A DNA stretch of 25,386 nt from positions 1 to 25,386 of the forward strand of contig DAXETX010000170.1 of NCBI GenBank assembly GCA_051155735.1, given 5' to 3'. The notes under the pieces are model-generated. The model had not been told where the DNA came from and searched no databases. It was given only the letters and a program-made list of their open reading frames with translations. Position numbers and translations under genes: made by a program. Below are positions 8,046 to 16,480 of this stretch, in pieces. This DNA is from JASJCP01 sp051155735. Its GTDB lineage: Bacteria; Cyanobacteriota; Cyanobacteriia; Cyanobacteriales; Xenococcaceae. How positions within the stretch are numbered: the first letter of the stretch is position 1; each line of letters starts with the position of its first letter.

Positions 8046-9464
8046 CTACTTACTCCATTCGGTATGGAAAAATTCGCCTCTGGGTTTATCAACTCTTTCG
8101 TAGGTATGGGCGCCAAAATAATCTCGTTGTGCTTGAGTCAGATTTTGCGGAAGGCGATCGCGTCGATAACTATCAAAGTAATCAAGAGAGGCACTAAAAG
8201 CGGGAACGGGAATTCCTAAACGATTAGAAGTTGCTAAAACTTCTCGCCAAGATTCTTGGCGATCTAAGATAGTTTGCTTGAACTCTGGTGCGAGCAAAAG
8301 ATTTGGTAAGCGCGGATTATCTTTAAAAGCTTGTTTAATCTTGTCTAAAAATCCTGCCCGAATAATACAACCTCCTTTCCAAATTCGAGCCGTTTCTGCT
8401 AAATCTAAATTGTAATTAAACTCTGCGGAGGCTTTACTTAAGAGTGCCATTCCTTGAGCATAAGAACACATTTTAGAACAGTAAAGAGCGTCTCTGATTT
8501 TGTCGATCAACGCTGCTGTATCTCCCTCATATTTGAATTTAGGACCTGCTAAATCTTTAGCTGCTGCTACCCTTTCATCTTTGTAAGCTGACATAACGCG
8601 AGCATTTACCGCAGCGTAAATTGTCGGAATTGGTACGCCCAATTCTAAAGAACTGACAACTGTCCATCTTCCTGTCCCCTTTTGTCCTGCAGCATCCAGA
8701 ATTAAGTTAACTAAAGGTAAATCAGTTTCTCGATCGATATTGGTAAAAATATCAGCAGTAATCTCAATGAGAAACGAATTTAGTTCTTCTGTGGTATTCC
8801 ATTGGGCAAAAACTTCGTGAAGTTCTGAGCTATTTAAACCCAAACCGTTGCTGAGTAAGTCATAGGCTTCGGCAATAAGCTGCATATCGCCATACTCAAT
8901 GCCGTTGTGAACCATCTTGACATAATGTCCTGCACCACGAGGACCAATATAGGTTACACAAGGACCATCATCTACTTGGGCAGCAATTTTAGTTAAAATT
9001 GGTTCTAATTCTTGATAAGCTGCCTCTGTACCTCCTGGCATCAGACTAGGACCGTTTAACGCTCCTTCTTCGCCACCACTGACTCCCATCCCTACAAAAC
9101 CTAGTCCTGTGGCTTCAAGGTCATTAGTGCGTCGTTCCGTATCATCGTAAAGGGAATTTCCGCCATCGATGATCATATCCCCTTCATCTAGTAAGGGCTT
9201 GAGTTGTTCGATGACAGCATCTACAGGTTTTCCTGCTTTTACCATCACTAAAATTTTACGGGGACGTTCGAGAGTTTGGACAAATTCTTCGAGAGAATAA
9301 GCTGGAACAACATCTTTTCCTGTTGCTCTTTGAGTCATAAAAGCCTCGGTTTTGGAGGCAGTACGATTATATACAGCAATCGGAAAACCCCGACTCTCGA
9401 CATTGAGAGCTAAATTCTCTCCCATTACTGCTAAACCAATTACACCGAAAGTTCTCTTTGTCAT
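8046..9464 (-). CDS. gnd: 6-phosphogluconate dehydrogenase (decarboxylating)
   Basis: Oxidises 6-phosphogluconate to ribulose 5-phosphate and CO2 with NADP+. This is the NADPH-yielding step of the oxidative pentose phosphate pathway that cyanobacteria rely on in the dark. The 472-residue length is canonical. It begins with the Rossmann motif GVIGLAVMGENLALN, then the NRT after strand 2, IIDGGNS, GVSGGEEGA, and the catalytic helix GHYVKMVHNGIEYGDMQLI, whose Lys, His and Asn are intact. GQKGTGRWTV and the C-terminal AQRDYFGAHTYER substrate-closing tail are also present. I start at ATG 9464, since the family begins MxxxxFGVIGLAVMG; a TTG eight codons upstream (9488) is less likely. It is convergent with the malectin-domain gene and transcribed alone. 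Confidence 0.96.
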   Translation of the reverse strand: MTKRTFGVIGLAVMGENLALNVESRGFPIAVYNRTASKTEAFMTQRATGKDVVPAYSLEEFVQTLERPRKILVMVKAGKPVDAVIEQLKPLLDEGDMIIDGGNSLYDDTERRTNDLEATGLGFVGMGVSGGEEGALNGPSLMPGGTEAAYQELEPILTKIAAQVDDGPCVTYIGPRGAGHYVKMVHNGIEYGDMQLIAEAYDLLSNGLGLNSSELHEVFAQWNTTEELNSFLIEITADIFTNIDRETDLPLVNLILDAAGQKGTGRWTVVSSLELGVPIPTIYAAVNARVMSAYKDERVAAAKDLAGPKFKYEGDTAALIDKIRDALYCSKMCSYAQGMALLSKASAEFNYNLDLAETARIWKGGCIIRAGFLDKIKQAFKDNPRLPNLLLAPEFKQTILDRQESWREVLATSNRLGIPVPAFSASLDYFDSYRRDRLPQNLTQAQRDYFGAHTYERVDKPRGEFFHTEWSK

Positions 9465-10016
9465 AAAAAAATCTGAATCTATCTTCAAGATGGCATTTAG
9501 TCACAGACTAGCGCGATCGATAATCAAGATGCTGTAAAAAAGGTATTAAGAGAATACCCTGAGATGAGCCACAAAACTTTCTTCCTTGGTGAGCTTTTTT
9601 TGGTAGTGTAACGCTAAATTCGTAATTATTTTTCTGCTTGATATTGGTTTTATGATATAGAGATGAGGTATTTTTCACGAGAGATTAGAATAGGTTACGG
9701 AACTTAGGTCAACCGTTTCTAGCATTAAAAATGCCAAGCTTGCAGTTGACAAGGGGCTATCTGCTCCGACGCATTCTGCGGTCAGAGGGGGCAAACTTAG
9801 TACCAATTCTCTGAATAATCGCTACAGATAAATCTCCATGTCTGGCTGTCTCCCCTCTCCGCGTCAACCAACACCGTGATTGGATATGCTCTCAATCCCT
9901 TGAGCATCCCTCACGGTCATCTGTAGCAAATTTAAAGAGAAACGGTATTAGTACTCTGACCACAGTTTATTACTGACTAACTAAATAGTCTAATTATCAA
10001 GACAGAACAGGGAATT
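9465..10016. other. Intergenic region between gnd and the SGNH hydrolase gene
   Basis: This is a divergent spacer that must contain the gnd promoter and that of the SGNH gene. It holds a small hairpin (GGTATT 9542-9547 with AATACC 9553-9558), a GC-richer stretch from about 9735 with a GCATT/AATGC hairpin just before it, and the inverted-repeat element at 9797-9954 listed separately. No convincing coding sequence is seen. Confidence 0.6.
9797..9954. mobile_element. MITE-like element with imperfect 31-bp terminal inverted repeats
   Basis: The left arm at 9798-9828 and the reverse complement of the right arm at 9920-9950 match at about 23 of 31 positions; both begin TARTACC and end GCTACAGA. 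The same heptamer TTAGTAC sits at both ends (9797-9803 and 9948-9954), compatible with a short target duplication, although it partly overlaps the repeat. The interior has its own nested hairpin: ACCGTGA (9873-9879) with TCACGGT (9911-9917) enclosing TGCTC (9888-9892) with GAGCA (9902-9906). It has no coding capacity, so it would be a non-autonomous element or a large structured RNA. I cannot name the parent transposon. Confidence 0.55.
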
Positions 10017-11447
10017 ATGTTTAGATCTAAACCAAAAGAACGTTATTTGTTTGCCACTCGTAGAACCAGACGGAGATTTTCTTGGATTTGGTTTGTGGTT
10101 TCTGCTGTGCTATCGCTATTAGTTTTAGAATTGATCGCTCGTATTTTTATCGATATTACTGGCAGAAGAGCCGAATTTGACCAGGTAACGGCAGAAACAG
10201 ATATTAATCGCAGCTATGAGCTAAAATTTGTCAATGAACAAGGAGAAACCCTTCCTCTCCCTGCTAATGCAGGAGCATTGGCAGTAAAACCAAGTTTGGC
10301 AGTAGGTTATCAATTAGTAACTAACCAAAAAAACCCTTACTGGAAAATCAATGAGCAAGGATTTCGCGATCTAGATAGTGTTTCAGCGACCAAAGCCCCC
10401 GATGAAATCAGAATTTTTATTTTGGGGGGTTCAACGGCTTTTGGCTATGGTAGTTCGAGTAATGAGGCTGCGATCGCCGAACAGTTGGAGTTACGTTTAC
10501 AAAAACGGCTTCAGCAACAGCGTCAAAGTCCTAGCTTCTATAAGCCCGATGTTTTACCTCTGGCTGAGACAGAACGGCAACAAGCTGTGGCTAAACCTTC
10601 TAAAATTAAATCGGGCAATTATCGCGTAATTAATGCAGCCGTTCCTGGTTATGCTTCAGGTAATGAATTGGCGCAGTTAGCATTACAAATTCTTAACTAT
10701 AAGCCTGATTTACTGATTGTTTTAAATGGTTATAGCGATATGATGCTAGATAGCCAAAAACCCGCTGTCCAAATTCCACAAGAAGAGGTTTATTTGGATG
10801 ATGCTCCCAGTTATATGCGAGCTTCAGTAGAAAAGTTGCTTCAACCCTTAGAAACTAAAAGTTATCTAGTCAAAATTTTGCAAGAGTCGGTACTAAAACC
10901 CCAGGTGTCTGAGGCAGAAACTAATCTGTTATTTAATAAACCAGGAAATCACCTCACTGCCTATGCACCGCAAGAAGCAGCGGAATTACAACGCCGAGTT
11001 GACCGCTATTTTCAAAACCATAAACAACTCGTTTCTTTAGCTGCGGGTGCTGGGATTCCTGTGATTATGGTGACTCAACCTGAAATTACAGGACGCAACC
11101 CGACACAACTCACCCCCACAGAAGGCGAAATTACCACTCAGTTGGGCAGAGAGTATATCAAAACTATTAAGGAAACTTATCCGCGATTTGTTGCAGCTAA
11201 TCAGTATCTCGAACAAATTTTTCCGAAAAATGTCAAAGCACTCAATCTCTACAATCTTAGTGATAAATACCCTTCCCCTAGTTTTATTGATGCGATTCAC
11301 CTAACTGATAATGCTAATACGATGGTAGCAGAACAACTTTATTACGCGATCGCTGCTCTGCCGAAAATGCAACTCGTACCTCGCGTTCCACCGCAACCAA
11401 TAGACACTTCTGAGACTTCTGAAGTAAATAACGAGAGCGACAACTAA
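10017..11447 (+). CDS. Membrane-anchored SGNH/GDSL-type hydrolase
   Basis: A 476-residue protein. A basic N-terminus (RRTRRR) precedes one transmembrane segment (about 22-45), so the bulk should face the periplasm. The SGNH core starts with block I FILGGSTAFGYG, nucleophile S139. It continues with the block II/III region VINAAVPGYASGNELAQLAL and VLNGYSDMM (the block III-type Asn), and ends with block V, DAIHLT, giving D425 and H428. Such proteins deacylate or transacylate surface polysaccharides, as cellulose or alginate O-acetyl-handling proteins do; the substrate here is unknown. Residues about 60-130 and 160-200 are family-specific insertions without recognised motifs. It is convergent with stpA, ending 4 bases before its stop. 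There is no obvious polysaccharide cluster next to it. Confidence 0.82.
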   Translation: MFRSKPKERYLFATRRTRRRFSWIWFVVSAVLSLLVLELIARIFIDITGRRAEFDQVTAETDINRSYELKFVNEQGETLPLPANAGALAVKPSLAVGYQLVTNQKNPYWKINEQGFRDLDSVSATKAPDEIRIFILGGSTAFGYGSSSNEAAIAEQLELRLQKRLQQQRQSPSFYKPDVLPLAETERQQAVAKPSKIKSGNYRVINAAVPGYASGNELAQLALQILNYKPDLLIVLNGYSDMMLDSQKPAVQIPQEEVYLDDAPSYMRASVEKLLQPLETKSYLVKILQESVLKPQVSEAETNLLFNKPGNHLTAYAPQEAAELQRRVDRYFQNHKQLVSLAAGAGIPVIMVTQPEITGRNPTQLTPTEGEITTQLGREYIKTIKETYPRFVAANQYLEQIFPKNVKALNLYNLSDKYPSPSFIDAIHLTDNANTMVAEQLYYAIAALPKMQLVPRVPPQPIDTSETSEVNNESDN

Positions 11448-11451
11448 AACA

Positions 11452-12720
11452 TTAGCCTCTTTGGCTGGCTGCAAGTTGAAAACAATCAGTATATTGCTGA
11501 TAGCCACCAGGAAAAACCAGATTAAGTGTCAGGGGGTCTTCGCGATCTCGACGATCGCCAGGACCTTCGATCACTTGCCAGCTTGCTTCGAGCTTTTCTA
11601 GCTTCAGAGGTTTACGGTTTTTGACTTCGCCGTCACTGCTGTCCACATAAACTACCAGATTCCCTGTCTGAAACTCCCGTCCAATTTCTTGAATTAATTG
11701 TAAAAAACCGCGATCGCTACCTCCTCGTTTAAATTGAATTTGTCCCGCTTGTTCTTGAGCTTTGCTAGTAACAGTATCGCCTATCCCTACTATTAAGGGC
11801 ATCAGAGCAGGGTCAAAGTTATTTTTAATCATATTTAAAAGTTTTTCGGGTTTTTGGGGGGCTTGTCTGACGTTAAATTCTTTACCCAGAGGATAACTAC
11901 CAGTTTTCTGATAATAATAACGATTAAGAATCACTAATACTCCTACTTCTTTGATTGCACCCCGCAACATAAACTGAAAATCAGTAGTTCCAGAATCTTT
12001 ACCTTGCGCTAGCTGAATAATTTCTTGCCCGTTAATGTCTCTTCCTAAATTAGGAGCATAATGCACAAAAAAAGCAGATTCTAAGGCTTGTTGCTCGGCT
12101 TCTGCCAATAATTGTTCCATCAAACTCTGCATTTTACGCTGTAGCTCAATATAGCCATTACTGCTTTCGGCGATCGCTTCATGAAACACATTAAGATTAG
12201 CAGTAGGAGATACTTTATTATCTAATACTGTCGCTGCAATACACTGCTGAATCTGCTCTGGATTTAGCCCATAATTTTCTTGAGCCAATAATTGCTCTAA
12301 ATAAGCCGTAATTTTATCAGGTACTTGCGCTAAAAAAGTTAATTCTGCTTCACTAACTCCTGGATGGGAAACGTTGCCATAACAATCTTGCCATTGCACA
12401 CCACCAGCACCTAAACCTGAGAGATAAAGACCTTGTTGTTTGACTATAGCTGGGTCAGCGAAAGCCTTTTCGACAATACGATTAACCCCTCTCTTCCCAA
12501 TGTATTCGCCATTAGTTAGGACATAAAAGTGTCCTGCAAAAGCTTTTACGGCTTGAAGATAATTTGAGGCAATTATTCTGGTGAGAGGGTCTTTCACCAA
12601 ACCCATACATACTCCGTCTAGGTCTTGAATAATTAGTAGATTTTCAGTTTTAGCAAGTAAATTAATAAATTCTTGATGATCTAGAGATAGAGAACGCTGA
12701 TGTAGGGGAGTAATAGCCAT
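11452..12720 (-). CDS. stpA: Glucosylglycerol-3-phosphate phosphatase
   Basis: Dephosphorylates glucosylglycerol phosphate, made by GgpS from ADP-glucose and glycerol 3-phosphate, to give the compatible solute glucosylglycerol. From memory the product resembles Synechocystis StpA through most of its length, including LLIIQDLDGVCM near the N-terminus, YVLTNGE, GKRGV, GGVQWQD, FFVHYAPNLGRD, DSGTTDFQFMLRG, FDPALMPLIVGIGDTVTS and VVYVDSSDGEVKNR. The DLDG and GDTV blocks fit a HAD-like phosphatase fold. Starting at ATG 12720 gives 422 residues, the length I recall for the Synechocystis enzyme; a TTG at 12771 would add a tail not seen there. No ggpS or full transporter set is adjacent. It implies salt acclimation in this organism. 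Confidence 0.9.
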   Translation of the reverse strand: MAITPLHQRSLSLDHQEFINLLAKTENLLIIQDLDGVCMGLVKDPLTRIIASNYLQAVKAFAGHFYVLTNGEYIGKRGVNRIVEKAFADPAIVKQQGLYLSGLGAGGVQWQDCYGNVSHPGVSEAELTFLAQVPDKITAYLEQLLAQENYGLNPEQIQQCIAATVLDNKVSPTANLNVFHEAIAESSNGYIELQRKMQSLMEQLLAEAEQQALESAFFVHYAPNLGRDINGQEIIQLAQGKDSGTTDFQFMLRGAIKEVGVLVILNRYYYQKTGSYPLGKEFNVRQAPQKPEKLLNMIKNNFDPALMPLIVGIGDTVTSKAQEQAGQIQFKRGGSDRGFLQLIQEIGREFQTGNLVVYVDSSDGEVKNRKPLKLEKLEASWQVIEGPGDRRDREDPLTLNLVFPGGYQQYTDCFQLAASQRG

Positions 12721-13055
12721 GAGAGTGATTTTGCTCAATCCAACATTTAAAATTGTTGCTTCAGCCAACAACTAGATGTAGTCTATCATTTGATTTTTCA
12801 AAGGAAAAACAATAGGAAAAATTTTGTCTCAGATTTATAGCAGTCGAAGTAAAGATTAGGACAACAAAAAATATCTCACGCAGATTCAAGGACATGGCTT
12901 TTGAGGTTTCCTCAAAAGTTTAAATTGTCTGCGCAAAGAGATCGCAAGATGTCTTGACCTATAGTTCGATTGCTATAAGCATCAATACAGCATAAAATGC
13001 TCAAACTCGTCATATATGTGGCAATAATAGGCATAAAGATTATTTTTTAGATTAG
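12721..13055. other. Intergenic region between stpA and the vWA gene
   Basis: Divergent spacer of about 335 bases. It is dominated by the 140-bp MITE-like palindrome at 12837-12976. What remains is about 115 bases on the stpA side and about 80 AT-rich bases before the vWA start codon. No ORF is seen. Confidence 0.6.
12837..12976. mobile_element. IS630/Tc1-type MITE, 140 bp, hairpin-forming
   Basis: The ends are inverted repeats of 27 bp (12837-12863 versus 12950-12976, about 21 of 27 matching) reading inward as ATAGCARTCGAA. Both termini abut TA dinucleotides, as expected for IS630/Tc1-mariner insertion. Pairing continues inside: ATCTC and CGCAGA on the left face TCTGCG and GAGAT on the right. 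The centre is a perfect 9-bp hairpin, CTTTTGAGG (12898-12906), TTT loop, CCTCAAAAG (12910-12918). The whole element could fold as one long hairpin. There is no coding capacity. A decayed IS630-type transposase fragment occurs 8.4 kb downstream, so related autonomous copies probably exist in the genome. Confidence 0.75.
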
Positions 13056-14879
13056 ATGCAAGTTAACTATATATTTAACCAATCTCAAATTGCTGCCAAT
13101 CAAGCCACTAATGTTGATATCATCATTAGTTTTCAGGGAGAGGTTCAGCCAGAAAAGACTTCTCGTCGTCCGATTAATCTTAGTTTGGTTTTAGATCGTT
13201 CTGGTTCGATGAGTGGTAGTCCCCTTCGCAACGCTATTAAAGCTGCCGAACAACTAGTTGAATATTTAACCCCAGAAGATTATCTTTCGGTTGTTATTTA
13301 TGATGATGTGGCAGAGACAATTTTATCGCCACAGTTGGTTACTAATAAAGCCGAAATTAAAGCAGTAATCCGCCAAATCAAGGCAAGAGGATTGACTAAT
13401 CTAAGTGGTGGTTGGTTAATGGGATGCGATCGCGTAGAATCAAGGCAAACATCAGAACGTCTCAATCGAGTATTACTCTTAACTGACGGGTTAGCTAATT
13501 GCGGAATTACCGAACCGCAGATTTTGGTCAACACAGCCAAAGAAAAAGTCGCAGCGGGAATTATGACTACTACCCTAGGATTTGGCACTGGTTTTAACGA
13601 AGACTTACTAATCGATCTAGCAGAGGGTGGCGGTGGCAATTTTTATTTTATTCAGTCGGCTGATGATGCAGCAAATGTATTTAGTATTGAAATGGAAAGT
13701 TTGACTTCTCTAGTCGGTCAAAACTTAACAGTTAACTTGGAAACTAAAAATCAAGTTCGAGTCGGCGAAATTCTCAATAAATATCCTTCTCAACAATCGG
13801 ATAAGGGAGTAGAGATCTTGTTGGGTGATGTTTACCGAGTTGAAAGCAAACCTTTGGTATTACAATTGGCTATTCCTGCGATCGCCACTGAAGGGAAGAT
13901 AGACCTTGGCACACTCACCTACAGTTATCAACAAGTAGTTGATGGCAGCATTCAAAAATTTACCGATAGTCTTCCTTTATCGATTACTGTTGCCTCAGCA
14001 GAAGCAGCAGCCAAGGCAGATCAAAATCCCGAAGTTACCCAACAAGCCAGTCAGTTGAGAATCGCTAAGAAAAAAGATGAGGCGATCGCTATTGCCGACC
14101 GTGGTGATTATCAACAAGCAGCGGATATTTTACGTCAGGCGGTAGAAGAATTAAAATCTAAGGCTTTAAATGAATATTTTGAAATCGCCGAAGAAATCGA
14201 ACAGTTAAAATACTATGTCAAACGTCTCGACGAACGTAGATTCGATCTAGCTATTCGTAAAGAGATGCGCGATCAATCCTATCAGGCGCGAAAACGCGAT
14301 CGCTCAGACTTAAAATTACGAGGAACTACGACAGGAGCATCTAACAGCCTAGAAATAGTTACCGACCCTAGCAATGGCGTGGTGCTAAAATGCGAGCGAA
14401 TTCAGGGTAAGTTACGCATTCGCGTAGTTTCTTCTGATTACAATAGCGACTTTAACGTGCAATTTCCTCGCAGCATTAGAGAAGAAGGGGCAAGCTATCT
14501 AGCAGACGGAGTTGAACTATCTGCTAATGGGACTTTCTATCGTACTGTAGGCGAGATTCGTCGTTTGCTCAAACCAGGAGAAAAATTAGCTACTGTCACT
14601 AGTAGCAATACCAACTTTCAAAAAGCGAAGGTTAAAGGAACTGCTGCCGATCTAGAAACTACCGATATCGTAGGAGACGGCGTATTAGTTCAATGTTTAA
14701 AAGAAAAAGGTAAGCTCAGAGCTAGAGTCGTATCCGATGGCTACAACCCCGACTGGAATATGCGCTTCCCCCGTAGCATTAGAGAAGAAGGCATGATGTA
14801 TGTAGTAGATGAAGTCAAAGAAAGCTCTCAAGGCGGATTTTATTTAGCTTATGGTGAGATTAAACGGTTGATTCAATAG
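13056..14879 (+). CDS. von Willebrand factor A domain protein with duplicated C-terminal module
   Basis: A 607-residue protein. The vWA domain (about residues 38-220) has an intact MIDAS: DRSGSMS with D47, S49 and S51, the downstream RGLTNLSGG, and LLLTDGLANCG. A beta-rich segment follows to about residue 315, then a charged, probably helical region (about 325-415). The C-terminus has two copies of a module of about 70-76 residues, at about 432-507 and 537-607, sharing GKLR(I/A)RVVS, Y(N)xD(F/W)N, FPRSIREEG and GEI(R/K)RL. No signal peptide or TM segment is present, so it is cytoplasmic. vWA proteins usually mediate metal-dependent protein contacts; the function here is unknown. A terminator follows the stop codon. 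Confidence 0.88.
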   Translation: MQVNYIFNQSQIAANQATNVDIIISFQGEVQPEKTSRRPINLSLVLDRSGSMSGSPLRNAIKAAEQLVEYLTPEDYLSVVIYDDVAETILSPQLVTNKAEIKAVIRQIKARGLTNLSGGWLMGCDRVESRQTSERLNRVLLLTDGLANCGITEPQILVNTAKEKVAAGIMTTTLGFGTGFNEDLLIDLAEGGGGNFYFIQSADDAANVFSIEMESLTSLVGQNLTVNLETKNQVRVGEILNKYPSQQSDKGVEILLGDVYRVESKPLVLQLAIPAIATEGKIDLGTLTYSYQQVVDGSIQKFTDSLPLSITVASAEAAAKADQNPEVTQQASQLRIAKKKDEAIAIADRGDYQQAADILRQAVEELKSKALNEYFEIAEEIEQLKYYVKRLDERRFDLAIRKEMRDQSYQARKRDRSDLKLRGTTTGASNSLEIVTDPSNGVVLKCERIQGKLRIRVVSSDYNSDFNVQFPRSIREEGASYLADGVELSANGTFYRTVGEIRRLLKPGEKLATVTSSNTNFQKAKVKGTAADLETTDIVGDGVLVQCLKEKGKLRARVVSDGYNPDWNMRFPRSIREEGMMYVVDEVKESSQGGFYLAYGEIKRLIQ

Positions 14880-14901
14880 TTAGAACTAAAGCTATTACTG
14901 C

Positions 14902-14927
14902 TCCTCTAGCTGAATCTAGAGGATTTT
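14902..14927 (+). terminator. Rho-independent terminator after the vWA gene
   Basis: TCCTCTAG (14902-14909) pairs perfectly with CTAGAGGA (14916-14923) around a 6-base loop and is followed by TTTT. It lies 22 bases past the vWA stop codon and before the alcohol dehydrogenase start, separating the two transcripts. Confidence 0.75.
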
Positions 14928-14950
14928 AAATATAAGTGATATAATTAGCT

Positions 14951-15943
14951 ATGCGTGCCATGATTTTTGAGCGGGTAGGTCAACCACTCAAAGCAGTAGA
15001 ACTACCAATACCTCAACCACAGCCCGAACAAGTCTTGTTAAAAGTTCAGGTTTGTGGCGTATGCCGTACAGATTTGCATATTATCGATGGGGAACTGACT
15101 AAACCGAAACTGCCTTTGATTTTAGGACATCAAATTGTCGGAACTATAGTAGAAACTGGGACTCAAGCGGTTAAATTTCCTTTGGGTACTCGTGTTGGCG
15201 TGCCTTGGTTGGGTCATACTTGCAATTGTTGTCCCTATTGTTTGGCTGGTCGAGAAAACTTATGCGATCGCGCTTTGTTTACAGGCTACGATCTCAATGG
15301 TGGTTATGCTGAATATGCTGTGGCCGATCAAAGCTTTTGCTTTTCCATTCCCGAGGGTTATCCCGACTTACAAGCAGCCCCCTTACTCTGTGCTGGTTTA
15401 ATTGGCTATCGTTCCTATCGGATGACAGCAGAAGCAGCCAAGATCGGCTTTTATGGGTTTGGTGCAGCAGCACATATTTTGATTCAGGTAGCAAACTATC
15501 AGGGCAAACAAGTTTATGCTTTTACCCGTTCAGGAGACACTCAAGGACAAGAATTTGCCCGCGATCTCGGTGCAGTTTGGGCTGGTAGTTCTGAGTCATT
15601 ACCACCAGAAAAGTTAGACGCAGCAATTATTTTTGCCCCTGTCGGTAAATTAGTTCCTGCTGCTTTAAAAGCTTTAGCTAAAGGGGGGATCGTAGTTTGT
15701 GCTGGTATTCATATGAGCGATATTCCGAGTTTTTCCTATGAAATTTTATGGGAAGAAAGGGTATTGCGTTCTGTTGCCAATTTGACCCGTCGAGATGGTA
15801 CAGAATTTTTAGCTTTAGCCCCTCAAATACCGATTCAAACTGAAGTTACGGCTTTTCCCTTATCGCAAGCCAATGCAGCGATCAAGGCTCTACGTCAGGG
15901 TAAAATTAATGGTGCAGCAGTGCTGGCGATCGCCGATTTCTGA
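14951..15943 (+). CDS. Zinc-dependent alcohol dehydrogenase (MDR superfamily)
   Basis: A 330-residue medium-chain dehydrogenase. The catalytic zinc site is C38 in CGVCRTDLH and H60 in ILGHQIVG, with a third Cys expected near residue 147 (APLLCAG). The structural zinc loop has Cys at 91, 94, 97 and 105 with the expected 2-2-7 spacing. The cofactor fold begins at IGFYGFGAAAH, a GxGxxx variant. The Gly-Gly-Tyr-Ala-Glu (NGGYAEYAV) motif is conserved. It resembles the cyanobacterial AdhA/AdhP group that interconverts primary alcohols and aldehydes, usually with NAD(P)H. The physiological substrate is not known. The ATG is the first start and there is no clear Shine-Dalgarno. It is preceded by the vWA terminator, so it has its own promoter. 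Confidence 0.88.
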   Translation: MRAMIFERVGQPLKAVELPIPQPQPEQVLLKVQVCGVCRTDLHIIDGELTKPKLPLILGHQIVGTIVETGTQAVKFPLGTRVGVPWLGHTCNCCPYCLAGRENLCDRALFTGYDLNGGYAEYAVADQSFCFSIPEGYPDLQAAPLLCAGLIGYRSYRMTAEAAKIGFYGFGAAAHILIQVANYQGKQVYAFTRSGDTQGQEFARDLGAVWAGSSESLPPEKLDAAIIFAPVGKLVPAALKALAKGGIVVCAGIHMSDIPSFSYEILWEERVLRSVANLTRRDGTEFLALAPQIPIQTEVTAFPLSQANAAIKALRQGKINGAAVLAIADF

Positions 15944-16048
15944 ATAAATTTTAGTTGTTACAGAATTTGAAGTTATGTAGCCTTTTGCATTATCAAAAGA
16001 GACTCATGGGGTAAACTAGCCCTTAATTCCGATAAATTTGGAGAACAC

Positions 16049-16062
16049 TCGCTTAGGAGCGA
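16049..16062 (+). promoter_or_regulatory. Hairpin covering the psaC ribosome-binding site
   Basis: TCGCT (16049-16053) pairs with AGCGA (16058-16062) around a TAGG loop. The AGGAG Shine-Dalgarno (16055-16059) lies in the loop and 3' stem, 10 bases before the psaC ATG. A weak hairpin in this place could tune translation initiation. The stem is short, so the effect is speculative, but the AGGAG assignment is solid. Confidence 0.5.
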
Positions 16063-16069
16063 ATAATCA

Positions 16070-16315
16070 ATGTCTCATAGCGTAAAAATCTACGATACTT
16101 GTATTGGTTGTACCCAATGTGTGCGTGCTTGTCCTACGGACGTCTTAGAGATGGTACCCTGGGATGGCTGTAAAGCTGGTCAGATTGCCTCCTCTCCCCG
16201 TACAGAAGACTGTGTTGGTTGTAAGCGGTGTGAAACTGCTTGTCCGACCGACTTTTTAAGCATCCGTGTTTATCTAGGGGCTGAAACAACTCGTAGTATG
16301 GGTCTAGCCTACTAA
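16070..16315 (+). CDS. psaC: Photosystem I iron-sulfur subunit PsaC
   Basis: The 81-residue protein carries the terminal [4Fe-4S] clusters FA and FB of photosystem I on the stromal/cytoplasmic face and passes electrons to ferredoxin or flavodoxin. Two cluster motifs are complete: C11-x2-C14-x2-C17-x3-C21 followed by Pro, and C48-x2-C51-x2-C54-x3-C58 followed by Pro. The C-terminal GLAY is the conserved docking tail. Length and sequence are as in other cyanobacteria and plants. A good AGGAG precedes the ATG. It is monocistronic here, as is common, with about 125 bases of upstream spacer for its promoter. No anomalies. Confidence 0.99.
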   Translation: MSHSVKIYDTCIGCTQCVRACPTDVLEMVPWDGCKAGQIASSPRTEDCVGCKRCETACPTDFLSIRVYLGAETTRSMGLAY

Positions 16316-16480
16316 ATAAAAAACCAAAGTTAAGAATGGCAATTTTTAGCAAGCTATTCATCGATTAAAATGCGGTGTCGTTCGACTTAAAGCTATACTC
16401 AATCAGTGTGTAGTGTTAAAGTTGACGGCACTATTTTATGATGGCTGTCGGTCAGCAGTGATTAATTATTGTTAGATATC

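Noticed and set aside
11452..12720. Sucrose-phosphate phosphatase as an alternative for stpA
   Set aside because: Motifs and length fit StpA from end to end as recalled; typical SPP signatures and its shorter length do not match.
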